Shown in pieces: positions 9,097 to 16,456 of a DNA stretch of 64,000 nt. Under the pieces are notes generated by a model. It had not been told where the DNA came from. It saw only the letters and a list, made by a program, of their open reading frames with translations, and did no database searches. A program made the translations under genes and the position numbers. This DNA comes from Rhodoferax sp. TS-BS-61-7. Its GTDB lineage: Bacteria; Pseudomonadota; Gammaproteobacteria; Burkholderiales; Burkholderiaceae_C. The stretch is from the NCBI RefSeq assembly GCF_002943465.1, contig NZ_PTQY01000001.1, positions 930,001 through 994,000 of the forward strand, in the 5' to 3' direction. Each line of letters starts with the position of its first letter. Within the stretch, counting starts at the first letter, position 1.

Positions 9097-9745
9097 AGAC
9101 TTTGCCGCCCTGCCACTGGAGGTGGTGTTTGCCGACGATGCCATCGTGGTGCTCAACAAACCCTCGGGCCTGCTGACCGTGCCGGGCCGTGGCCCCGAGA
9201 AGGCGGACTGCCTGAGCAAACGCGTGCAAGCGCGTTACCCCGACGCGCTGATCGTGCACCGGCTGGACCGTGACACCTCGGGCCTGGTGGTGCTGGCGCG
9301 CGGCCTGCCAGCCCAACGCGTGCTCAACCTCGCGTTTGAACAACGCCGCGTGGACAAGCGTTACACCGCCGTGGTCACGGGGCTGCTTGCCCTGGACGGC
9401 CAATGGAAAGAGATTGACCTGCCCATGCTGGTGGACTGGCCCAACCGCCCCAAGCGCACCATCAACCACGCCGAAGGTCAAAGCGCCCTCACGCGCTGGC
9501 GCTGCACGGCCGTGGACGCCGCCGCCAACACCTCGCGTGTGGAGCTGGAACCCGTGACCGGGCGCACCCACCAGTTGCGCGTGCACATGCAGGCCATCGG
9601 TCACCCCATGGTGGGCGACACGCTGTACGCACCGCCCGAGGTGCAAGCCCAGGCCGACCGCTTGCTGCTGCACTCGGGCCTCTTGAGTTTTCCGCACCCG
9701 GTGACGGGTGAGGCGCACGAATACACCGTCGTCCCGGCGTTTTAG
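9080..9745 (+). CDS. RluA-family pseudouridine synthase
   Basis: 221 residues; its start overlaps the 3' end of the sensor kinase gene by 17 bases in a different frame. The catalytic Asp motif is present in HRLDRDTSGLVV (residues about 57-68), preceded by 'VLNKPSGLLTVPGR' and followed by the 'RTHQLRVHMQAIGHPMVGDTLY' block. Lacking an S4 domain, it resembles the small RluA type, which isomerises uridine in rRNA or tRNA. The exact RNA target cannot be assigned. Confidence 0.9.
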   Translation: MMLSTEDFAALPLEVVFADDAIVVLNKPSGLLTVPGRGPEKADCLSKRVQARYPDALIVHRLDRDTSGLVVLARGLPAQRVLNLAFEQRRVDKRYTAVVTGLLALDGQWKEIDLPMLVDWPNRPKRTINHAEGQSALTRWRCTAVDAAANTSRVELEPVTGRTHQLRVHMQAIGHPMVGDTLYAPPEVQAQADRLLLHSGLLSFPHPVTGEAHEYTVVPAF

Positions 9746-9767
9746 TGCCTGGGCCTAAAATGGTTTG

Positions 9768-10622
9768 GTGACTACCCTACTCAACGCCGACCTCCATTGC
9801 CACTCTGTGGTGTCCGATGGCACTCTGACGCCCGAAGCCCTGGCCGAACGCGCCAAGACCAATGGGGTGGAACTGTGGGCACTGACCGACCACGATGAAG
9901 TGGGCGGCCTGGAGCGCGCACGCGATGCGGCCCATGCCCAGGGCATGCGCTACCTGACCGGCGTGGAGATCTCCATCACCTTTTTGAACCAGACCGTGCA
10001 CATCGTCGGTCTGGGCTTTGATGCCGACAACGAAACATTGCGCCAGGGCCTGCGCCAGACACGCGGTGGCCGCAAAGAGCGCGCCATGGAAATGTCGGAC
10101 GGTTTGGCCAAAGTGGGCATCCAGGGCGCCTATGAAGGCGCCCTGAAGTTTGTCGGCAACCCCGAGCTGATTTCGCGCACCCACTTTGCCCGTTTTCTGG
10201 TGGAAAGCGGCGTGTGCCGGGAAACCAACGAGGTGTTCCGCAAGTACCTGACCGAAGGCAAACCCGGCTTTGTGGCGCACCGCTGGGCCACGCTCAAGGA
10301 CGCCGTGACCTGGATCACGCAAGCCGGTGGCATGGCCATCATTGCCCACCCGGCGCGCTACAAGTTCACACCCAACGAAGAGTTCGCGTTGTTCACCGAA
10401 TTCAAGGGTTATGGCGGCCAGGGTGTGGAAGTGGTGACGGGCAGCCATTCGGTGCCCGAGTACCAGATCTACGCCGAGACCGCCAAGGAATTTGGCCTGG
10501 CCGCCTCGCGCGGCAGCGACTTCCACAGCCCCGATGAAAGTCACACCGAGCTGGGCACCCTGCCCGCTTTGCCCAGTGGCCTGACCCCCGTGTGGGAGTT
10601 GCTGAGCTCCCGTATCCAATAA
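9768..10622 (+). CDS. PHP-domain phosphoesterase (RNase AM / TrpH-like)
   Basis: 284 residues from the GTG at 9768; a TTG one codon upstream (9765) is also possible and there is no ATG start. The N-terminal metal-binding motif DLHCHSVVSDGTLTP, 'ALTDHDEVGGL', the central 'AIIAHPARY' and the C-terminal 'SRGSDFHSP' are the four PHP motifs that hold a trinuclear metal site. Proteobacterial members (RNase AM/YciV) act as 5'-3' exonucleases maturing rRNA or as 3',5'-nucleotide bisphosphatases. It precedes a YciO/Sua5-like gene in a same-strand run, a pairing that, to my knowledge, recurs in proteobacteria. Confidence 0.9.
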   Translation: MTTLLNADLHCHSVVSDGTLTPEALAERAKTNGVELWALTDHDEVGGLERARDAAHAQGMRYLTGVEISITFLNQTVHIVGLGFDADNETLRQGLRQTRGGRKERAMEMSDGLAKVGIQGAYEGALKFVGNPELISRTHFARFLVESGVCRETNEVFRKYLTEGKPGFVAHRWATLKDAVTWITQAGGMAIIAHPARYKFTPNEEFALFTEFKGYGGQGVEVVTGSHSVPEYQIYAETAKEFGLAASRGSDFHSPDESHTELGTLPALPSGLTPVWELLSSRIQ

Positions 10623-10658
10623 AAACAAGAGGACAAGCGCGCAAGCGTTTGCCGTGCC

Positions 10659-11282
10659 ATGGCGCAGTACTTCGAAGTTCACCCCCACAACCCACAACCC
10701 CGCCTGCTCAAGCAGGCCGTGGGCCTGCTTGAAAAAGGCGGCATTCTGGCCGTGCCTACCGACTCCAGCTACGCGCTGGTGTGCCACCTGGACGACAAAG
10801 CAGCGGCCGACAAGTTGCGCAGCATCCGCGGGGTGGACGACAAACACCACCTGACCCTGCTGTGCCGCGACCTCAGCGAGCTGGCCAGCTACGCGCGTGT
10901 GGACAACACGCAGTACCGCCTGCTCAAGGCCGCCACACCGGGGGCCTACACCTTCATTCTGGAAGCCAGCAAGGAAGTGCCACGCCGCGTGAGCCACCCC
11001 TCGCGCAAGACGATTGGCCTGCGTGTGCCCGAACACAAGACGCTGCAGGAGCTCCTAGCCCTGCATGGGTCTGCGCTACTAGCTACTACTTTGATAGCAT
11101 CAGGCGAGACCGAGCCACTCAACGATGCGCAGGACATTCGCGAACGCTACGAGCACCAGATTGCCGCTGTCATCGACGCTGGGGCCTGCGCGCTGGAGCC
11201 CACCACGGTGATCGACCTGACGGGTGACACACCCGAAGTGATTCGCCAGGGTGGGGGCGACCTCGCCGCCATCGGACTGTAG
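10659..11282 (+). CDS. L-threonylcarbamoyladenylate synthase family protein (YciO/YrdC/Sua5)
   Basis: 207 residues; YrdC fold throughout, with 'LEKGGILAVPTDSSYALVC', the 'KLRSIRGVDDKHHLTLLC' nucleotide/threonine pocket (YciO-type variation on the KxR...SxN set) and 'RKTIGLRVPEHK'. True TsaC/Sua5 makes threonylcarbamoyl-AMP for tRNA t6A. YciO paralogues are less well understood, and the 'DDKHHLTLL' variant points to YciO. At about 11076-11100 the coding sequence runs through a stretch that resembles a dispersed Comamonadaceae repeat (see findings). It overlaps the first possible start of the protease gene. Confidence 0.85.
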   Translation: MAQYFEVHPHNPQPRLLKQAVGLLEKGGILAVPTDSSYALVCHLDDKAAADKLRSIRGVDDKHHLTLLCRDLSELASYARVDNTQYRLLKAATPGAYTFILEASKEVPRRVSHPSRKTIGLRVPEHKTLQELLALHGSALLATTLIASGETEPLNDAQDIRERYEHQIAAVIDAGACALEPTTVIDLTGDTPEVIRQGGGDLAAIGL

Positions 11283-11322
11283 CCTTGCGTTTCTTCCCCA
11301 TTTCACTCTGAGACAATTGCCT

Positions 11323-11991
11323 GTGGACATTGCACAACTGATCCAAACCGTTGCCATCTACGCCCTGCCCGTGCTGTTTGCCATCACGGTGCACGAGGCC
11401 GCGCACGGCTACGCGGCCCTGCATTTCGGTGACAAAACCGCCTGGTCCCTGGGCCGCATCACGCTGAACCCGGCCAAACACATTGACCCGGTGGGCACCA
11501 TCCTGATGCCGCTGTTGTTGTACTTCGCCACCTCGGGTGCATTTCTGTTTGGTTACGCCAAGCCGGTGCCCGTGCGCTTTGGCAACCTCAAGAACCCCAA
11601 GCGCGACATGATCTGGGTGGCACTGGCCGGCCCCGGCGCCAACCTCGCCATGGCGCTGGCCTGGGGCATTGGTCTATATCTGCTGCAAGGCGCGGGCGTT
11701 GTCGAGCCCTTCTTTTTGAAGATGTGCCAGGGCGGCGTGCTGGTCAATGTGGTGATGTTCGCCTTCAACCTCTTTCCGCTGCCGCCGCTGGATGGTGGCC
11801 GCATTCTGGTGGGCCTGCTACCCCTCAAGCAGGCCATGGCCGTGTCGCGCATCGAACCCTTGGGCTTTTTTATCGTCATGGCGCTGGTGATTGCCGGTGT
11901 GCTGAGCACCGTGTGGATGCAGCCCGTCATGGCCCTGACCTTTGGCCTGCTAGACCTAGTGCTCACGCCCCTGTCGCTGCTTACCCGCTGA
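11323..11991 (+). CDS. Site-2 protease family (peptidase M50) membrane metalloprotease
   Basis: About 222 residues from the GTG at 11323 (MDIAQLIQTVAIYALPV), chosen because the membrane helix begins there; an ATG at 11251 would give an unlikely hydrophilic extension overlapping the preceding gene. The zinc motif HEAAH is in the first helix (near residue 24), and the third ligand motif 'NLFPLPPLDGGRI' near 155. Five to six hydrophobic helices; no PDZ domain, so this is the small Rip-type lacking the RseP PDZ insert. Function in regulated intramembrane proteolysis is inferred from the family only. Confidence 0.9.
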   Translation: MDIAQLIQTVAIYALPVLFAITVHEAAHGYAALHFGDKTAWSLGRITLNPAKHIDPVGTILMPLLLYFATSGAFLFGYAKPVPVRFGNLKNPKRDMIWVALAGPGANLAMALAWGIGLYLLQGAGVVEPFFLKMCQGGVLVNVVMFAFNLFPLPPLDGGRILVGLLPLKQAMAVSRIEPLGFFIVMALVIAGVLSTVWMQPVMALTFGLLDLVLTPLSLLTR

Positions 11992-12023
11992 TTCTTTTAC
12001 TGTTTGCCTGAGTTATTGTTTCC

Positions 12024-13328
12024 ATGAGCACCACCCGCTTCCTCACCGGCATCACCACCTCCGGCACGCCCCACCTGGGCAACTACGTGGGCTCGATCCG
12101 CCCGTCCGTGCGCGCCAGCCAGACCCCGGGCGTGGAGAGCTTTTACTTTCTGGCCGACTACCACGCGCTCATCAAGATCGACGAGCCCGCGCGCATCCAG
12201 CGCTCCACGCTGGAGATTGCCGCCAGTTGGCTGGCCGCGGGTCTGGACCCGGCGCATGTGACCTTTTACCGCCAGAGCGACGTGCCCGAAATTCCCGAAC
12301 TCACCTGGTTTTTGACCTGCGTGACCGGCAAGGGTGTGTTGAACCGCGCCCACGCCTACAAGGCCTCGGTAGACAAGAACACCGCGGCCGGTGTGGACCC
12401 GGATGCCGATGTGACCGCCGGTCTCTTCATGTACCCGGTGCTCATGGGCGCGGACATTTTGATGTTCAACGCGCACAAGGTGCCCGTGGGGCGCGACCAG
12501 ATCCAGCATATCGAGATGGCGCGCGACATGGCCGCCAGCTTCAACCACCGCTACGGCGAGCACTTTGTGCCGCCGCAGGCCGAGATTGAAGAATCGGTCG
12601 CCACCCTGCCCGGCCTGGATGGCCGCAAGATGAGCAAGAGTTACGACAACACAATTCCGCTTTTCAGCAGCCGCGAACAGCTCAAAAAGTTGATTGCCGG
12701 CATCAAGACCGATTCACGCGCGCCCGGTGAGCCCAAGGACACCGAAGGCTCGGCCCTGTTCCAGATTTACCAGGCGTTTGCGTCTGAAGAAGAAACCGCC
12801 GCACTGCGCAAGGCCTACGCCGAGGGTATTGCCTGGGGGGATGCCAAGACCCTGCTGTTCGAGCGCATCGACCGCGAAATCGCACCCATGCGCGCCACCT
12901 ACGAAGACTACATGGCCCACCCCGAAAAGGTGGAAGCGCTGCTGCTGGCGGGTGCCAAGAAGGCGCGCGCGATTGCCACCCCCTTCATGGCGCAGCTACG
13001 CAGCGCCGTGGGCCTGCGCGGCCTGGGCAGTGCGGTGCAAGCCAAGGCAGAAAAAACCAGCAAGGCGGCGCTGGCCGCCTTCAAGCAGTACCGCGAGAAA
13101 GACGGCCTGTTCTACTTCAAGCTGGTGGACACGGCCGGTGCCGTGCTTCTGCAAAGCAAGGGCTTTGAGTCACCCAAAGTGGCGGGCCAGGCGATTGGCC
13201 AGTTGCAGCGTGACGGCGCGGCCGGCTTGGCAGCGTTGCAGGCCCAACTCGAAGCGCTGGACAGCAGCACCCACGCCAGCGCCGTGCAGGCTCTCGTGGC
13301 ACTGGCCGAGGCCGCAGACGCCAAATAA
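12024..13328 (+). CDS. trpS: Tryptophanyl-tRNA synthetase
   Basis: 434 residues. The class I HIGH-type signature appears as 'TSGTPHLGNYVGSI' at the N-terminus and KMSKS as 'GRKMSKSYDN' near residue 200; 'MGADILMF' and 'VPVGRDQIQHIEMARDMA' are typical TrpRS blocks. It charges tRNA-Trp. It is longer than the classical TrpRS of about 330-350 residues because of a C-terminal extension ('FKQYREKDGLFYFKLVDTAG...') of roughly 80 residues that looks like a DUF2156/WGR-free beta-rich add-on; I associate this extension with betaproteobacterial enzymes. Confidence 0.95.
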   Translation: MSTTRFLTGITTSGTPHLGNYVGSIRPSVRASQTPGVESFYFLADYHALIKIDEPARIQRSTLEIAASWLAAGLDPAHVTFYRQSDVPEIPELTWFLTCVTGKGVLNRAHAYKASVDKNTAAGVDPDADVTAGLFMYPVLMGADILMFNAHKVPVGRDQIQHIEMARDMAASFNHRYGEHFVPPQAEIEESVATLPGLDGRKMSKSYDNTIPLFSSREQLKKLIAGIKTDSRAPGEPKDTEGSALFQIYQAFASEEETAALRKAYAEGIAWGDAKTLLFERIDREIAPMRATYEDYMAHPEKVEALLLAGAKKARAIATPFMAQLRSAVGLRGLGSAVQAKAEKTSKAALAAFKQYREKDGLFYFKLVDTAGAVLLQSKGFESPKVAGQAIGQLQRDGAAGLAALQAQLEALDSSTHASAVQALVALAEAADAK

Positions 13329-13329
13329 C

Positions 13330-13385
13330 GCTATTCATTTGCTAGCTGCTCGCGCATATTCCACGGGGGCTAGAGGCCTAAAACA
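13330..13385 (+). repeat. Dispersed Comamonadaceae-type intergenic repeat
   Basis: The spacer between trpS and the next gene contains GCTATTCATTTGCTAGCTGC followed by a GCGCATATTCCAC core and GGGCTAGAGGCCTAAA. From general knowledge, sequences of this layout (GCTAT...TAGCTGCT.GCGC...GCTAGAGGCC) recur many times in Comamonadaceae genomes between genes. The two ends can partly pair. Only one full copy is here, so repeat status rests on recall, not on copies in the window. Confidence 0.45.
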
Positions 13386-13406
13386 CTTCAAGATGACAGG
13401 TGCAGC

Positions 13407-14039
13407 ATGAGTGACTACCCCAAAGACATTTACACCGAACCCCACCCCATGGATGTGGACACGCTGGCCAACCTGGGCCCATTGCGCGGCATGGCCGGCA
13501 TCTGGGAAGGCCTGCGCGGCCTGGACGTGAAACCCAAAGCCGAAGGTCCGAAGAAACAGGCGTTTTACGAACGTATCGAGCTGCAACCGATCGACCCACA
13601 AACCAATGGCCCGCAGCTGCTCTACGGCCTGCGCTACCACACGCACATCACCAAGCCCGACCAGGTGAAGACCTACCACGACCAGGTGGGCTACTGGCTG
13701 TGGGAGCCGGCCACGGGCGCCATCCTCCACACGCTGACCATCCCGCGCGGCCAGGTGGCCATGGCGGGCGGCCAGGCCACGGCAGACGCGACCGAGTTTG
13801 AACTGGTGGCCACACACGGACTGGACACCTATGGCATCTGCTCCGCACCGTTTTTGCAGCACGCCTTCAAGACCACGGAGTTCCGCATCAAGGTGACGAT
13901 CAACGCCGATGGAACCTGGAGCTACGACGAGGACACGGTGTTGGAGATCCTGGGGCGCGATGAGCCGTTTCACCATACCGACCGCAATACGCTGACCAAG
14001 ATTGCGGAACCCACGCCGAATCCGCTGGCGCGTGGTTAA
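13407..14039 (+). CDS. Haem-binding beta-barrel (nitrobindin/THAP4-like, FABP-like) domain protein
   Basis: 210 residues, no signal peptide. The N-terminal 'LGPLRGMAGIWEGLRG' resembles the GxWxGxG signature of the nitrobindin-like lipocalin fold; beta-strand-rich sequence follows with 'YEADVG'-like features replaced by 'YHDQVGYWLWEPATGAILHTLTIPRGQVAMAGG', the conserved centre of the family. Members bind haem or fatty acids; a nitrite/NO role is known only for some. The central 'IPRG' region and the terminal His ('FHHTDRNTL') could serve haem ligation. It is isolated from obvious partners. Confidence 0.75.
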   Translation: MSDYPKDIYTEPHPMDVDTLANLGPLRGMAGIWEGLRGLDVKPKAEGPKKQAFYERIELQPIDPQTNGPQLLYGLRYHTHITKPDQVKTYHDQVGYWLWEPATGAILHTLTIPRGQVAMAGGQATADATEFELVATHGLDTYGICSAPFLQHAFKTTEFRIKVTINADGTWSYDEDTVLEILGRDEPFHHTDRNTLTKIAEPTPNPLARG

Positions 14040-14091
14040 GACCTGACGGGGTTTCTCCGTTTAGGTGCACAGATTTTTGCTGGGCTGCACC

Positions 14092-14469
14092 GCCTTTTTT
14101 TAACACCCACTCCCCCAGCCCCTCGCCCCGTCGGCGAGGGGAGCCTTTAACAGCCGATTTGGTGGCTTCACTCCGGCCAAGGTGCTACAGCAGATAGGTT
14201 GCCCGCGGGTGGGTATGCCACGGCCCGTGCCAAAGGTTGTAGTACTTCGCATGGGCCGGTGCTCCGCCACTGGCGCGCGCAGCCGCCAGCGTTGGCATAC
14301 CGACATCTCCGAAGTATCTACAACCGCAGGCGCAGGCCGTGGTGCGAACCAACGGTAGCAACCGAACGCCAATAGCCACGCAGTCGGCGCGCAAAAAAAC
14401 AAATAGGGCTGTTAAAAGCTCCCCTCGCCGACGGGGCGAGGGGTTGGGGGAGTGGGTGTTAAAAAAGCG
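14092..14469. repeat. MITE-like element with ~62-bp terminal inverted repeats
   Basis: The left arm (14092-14155) and right arm (14407-14469) are near-perfect reverse complements: each holds GTTAAAnGCTCCCCTCGCCG and the G-rich stretch ending GGGAGTGGGTGTTAAAAAA, differing at only a few bases. Each arm also contains an internal hairpin (CCTCGCCCCGTCGGCGAGG). The 250-bp core has no coding sequence, but it has shorter internal inverted matches (GGGTATGCCA with TGGCATACC; GGTTGTAGTACTTC with GAAGTATCTACAACC), so the whole element could fold on itself. It occupies the 452-bp gap between convergent genes. Confidence 0.7.
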
Positions 14470-14491
14470 GTCAACGCCCGCAAAAATACAG

Positions 14492-15082
14492 CTAAGGCAC
14501 CAACACCCGAATCTGCAACAAACGCCGCACCTCGCCGCTACCAGCACTGCTGTAACTGCCTTGCCGGGCCGGCGCAGGGCCGGTGGTGGCAATCGTTACC
14601 CACTGCGCCAGGGGCGCGGTCACCGTGCTGCTGAACTGGCTGCGGCTCTGGCTAGGCATGTCGGCGTTGCTGCGGGTGGCCATGTCGGCCTGCTGCACTT
14701 CCAGCTCTACCGTGGCCGCACGGTTGCCACCGGGCCAGCGCGGCGTCACGGTCACGCTCTGGCCCACCTCAAACCACTGCAGCGCCTGCTTGACGCCTGC
14801 CCCGCTGTTGGCAGACGCGGCCTGGGCGGCTTCCACCCACTGCATGGGGACGGAGAGGTTCATCCGCAGCTGCGCCTTCTGCCCATTGCGTACCTGGATT
14901 TTCTGGGGCGACAGGGCTTGCGTGCTCTCGGAGGGGCCCGCACGGTAGCTGTTGGCCTCGTCCTGCCGGTCTTCGATCTGGCGTAGCTCCACCGTCAGGT
15001 CCCGCGCAGGCAACTGGGCGTGGGCCCAGGGCGCCCACAGACCGCAGGCCAGTAGCAGGAACGAAGGGATGGAGGTGCGCAT
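14492..15082 (-). CDS. Exported hypothetical protein
   Basis: 196 residues from the ATG at 15082, which is followed by a classical Sec signal peptide (MRTSIPSF..., hydrophobic core, cleavage after AHA). The mature part is beta-strand-like with no Cys: 'DLTVELRQIEDRQ', 'VRNGQKAQLRMNLSVPMQWVEAA', 'VGQSVTVTPRWPGGNRAATVELEVQQ', and a C-terminal 'VTAPLAQWVTIATTG'. The 'NGQKA.LRMN.SVP' and 'TVTPR' wording recalls secretin-type beta domains of type II/IV systems, but there are no partner genes, so I give no function. Upstream in-frame ATGs exist, but lie before the signal peptide. Confidence 0.7.
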   Translation of the reverse strand: MRTSIPSFLLLACGLWAPWAHAQLPARDLTVELRQIEDRQDEANSYRAGPSESTQALSPQKIQVRNGQKAQLRMNLSVPMQWVEAAQAASANSGAGVKQALQWFEVGQSVTVTPRWPGGNRAATVELEVQQADMATRSNADMPSQSRSQFSSTVTAPLAQWVTIATTGPAPARQGSYSSAGSGEVRRLLQIRVLVP

Positions 15083-15153
15083 GCAGCCATTGTTCCACGC
15101 CGGCTCCGCGCAGGCCAGCCAACAAAGGGGCCAACAAGGCCCCAAAAGCGGCT

Positions 15154-16149
15154 TTATTCGATCTTGAGGTTTTGCGTCTGCACGACGTCACGCCAGGCGT
15201 GGTAATCGGACTCGATGAACTTCGCCTGCGCCGTGGGAGTGCCCGGTGTGGCCTCCACCGCATCCAGTTTGAAGCGGGCCACCACCTCGGGCAGCTGGAC
15301 CACCTTGTTGAGGGCGGTATTGAGCTTGTCGATCACCGCAGCCGGGGTGCCCGCAGGGGCGGCCAGCGCAAAGTAGTTCAACACGTCAAAGCCCTTGAAC
15401 CCGGCCTCGGCCATGCTGGGCACATCGGGCATGGCGCTGGAGCGCTTGGCGCTCGTCACGGCCAGCGGCTTGATGCGCCCGTCTTTCACCAACGGCAGCA
15501 ACGCGGGAATGGTGCCCGTGACCAGTTGCACCTGGCCCGACACCATGTCCATGGCGGCTGGCGCCACGCCGCGGTAGGGAATGTGGGTGATGAAGGTACC
15601 GGTCTTGGCCTTGAGCAGCTCCAGCACCAGGTGGTTCACCCCACCCGCACCGGCCGAGCCGTAGTTGAGTACGCCGGGTTTTTGTTTGGCGTAGGCCACC
15701 AGCTCCTGCATGGTGTGGATGCCAGTCTGGTGGTTGGTCGCCCAGACCAGCGGGCCACTGGCAATCATGCCCACGGGGGCAAAGCTCTTGAGTGGGTCGT
15801 ACCCCGCATTGGGCAAGGAGGCCGCCACGGTGGTGAACGGCGACGCCACCAGCAGCAAGGTGTAGCCGTCGGCCGGTTGTTGTGCCACGTACTGGGTGCC
15901 AATCGCGCCTGACGCGCCGGTGCGATTCTCCACCACAAAACTGCCCCCCATCACCTCACCCAGCTTCTGGGCCATCAGGCGGCCCATGGCATCGGTGCCT
16001 GCACCTGGGGCAAACGGCACGACGATCTTGACCGGTTTGTCGGGAAAGCTGGCACTGCCGTTTTGTGCCCAAGCCACCGTGCCCAGCAATGCCGTTGCCA
16101 CCACAGATGCCACCGCAGCACGGCGGGAAAGTTTGCGAACCATCACCAT
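15154..16149 (-). CDS. Bug-family tripartite tricarboxylate transporter substrate-binding protein
   Basis: 331 residues from the ATG at 16149, which has GAGGTGG eight bases upstream. Signal peptide with Arg-Arg (RKLSRRAAVASVVATALLG...AWA) and mature start 'FPDKPVKIVVPFAPGAGTDAMGRL', then 'VVENRTGASGAIGTQYVAQQPADGYTLL', the ligand-bridge motif, and 'IPYRGVAPA..DMVSGQVQ'. These are hallmarks of Bug/TctC receptors, which are amplified in Burkholderiales and bind carboxylates. No TctA/TctB membrane genes are adjacent, as is usual for orphan Bug receptors; the ligand is unknown. Confidence 0.93.
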   Translation of the reverse strand: MVMVRKLSRRAAVASVVATALLGTVAWAQNGSASFPDKPVKIVVPFAPGAGTDAMGRLMAQKLGEVMGGSFVVENRTGASGAIGTQYVAQQPADGYTLLLVASPFTTVAASLPNAGYDPLKSFAPVGMIASGPLVWATNHQTGIHTMQELVAYAKQKPGVLNYGSAGAGGVNHLVLELLKAKTGTFITHIPYRGVAPAAMDMVSGQVQLVTGTIPALLPLVKDGRIKPLAVTSAKRSSAMPDVPSMAEAGFKGFDVLNYFALAAPAGTPAAVIDKLNTALNKVVQLPEVVARFKLDAVEATPGTPTAQAKFIESDYHAWRDVVQTQNLKIE

Positions 16150-16456
16150 AAAAACCACCTCACACATTGGATACAGCCCGCCACTATGCGACAGGCAGAT
16201 TGCAGCACCATGACAAATTTTGCTGGCACGCGTGCCAATAAAAAAGCCTGCATCTTTGCGGGATGCAGGCTTGCTTATTTGGAGGAGAAGGAGTCCGTAT
16301 TTAACGATTCCCAACTAGTCCCAACAAGTCCTAATTCCCAAATAAAATCAACTAGTTAGATCCTATACTCGTCCCAAGGCGTACTTCCCAATCTCATCGA
16401 ATTCGACTACAATTTGATAGTCAGATCGATAGTGAAAAAACGGGGGATTCGAACTC
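16150..16456. other. 307-bp spacer: left junction of the mobile region
   Basis: Holds the leftward terminator at 16244-16272 but no gene. To its right the sequence turns AT-richer and carries short direct repeats (ATTCCCAA at about 16308 and 16334; CAACTAG at about 16313 and 16350), the kind of arm-site clutter found next to tyrosine integrase genes. No intact tRNA gene is present on either strand. Confidence 0.5.
16244..16272 (-). terminator. Rho-independent terminator facing left, orphaned at the island edge
   Basis: Perfect 11-bp stem AAGCCTGCATC / GATGCAGGCTT with a 7-base loop. Read on the minus strand it is followed by TTTTTTATT, so it terminates leftward transcription. No leftward gene lies immediately to its right; the rightward integrase gene does. 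The Bug gene is to its left and starts after it, so the terminator does not belong to that gene. Confidence 0.8.

Noticed and set aside
9777..11036. 419-residue leftward ORF
   Set aside because: His/Gly/Ala-rich composition antisense to the PHP and YciO genes, which have clear catalytic motifs.
16441..16456. GGGGGATTCGAAC resembling a tRNA T-arm in reverse complement, just before the integrase ATG
   Set aside because: Only the T-loop-like stretch is present; the neighbouring sequence cannot form an acceptor stem or CCA end, and on the other side it is integrase coding sequence. It may be an attachment-site relic, but not a tRNA gene.
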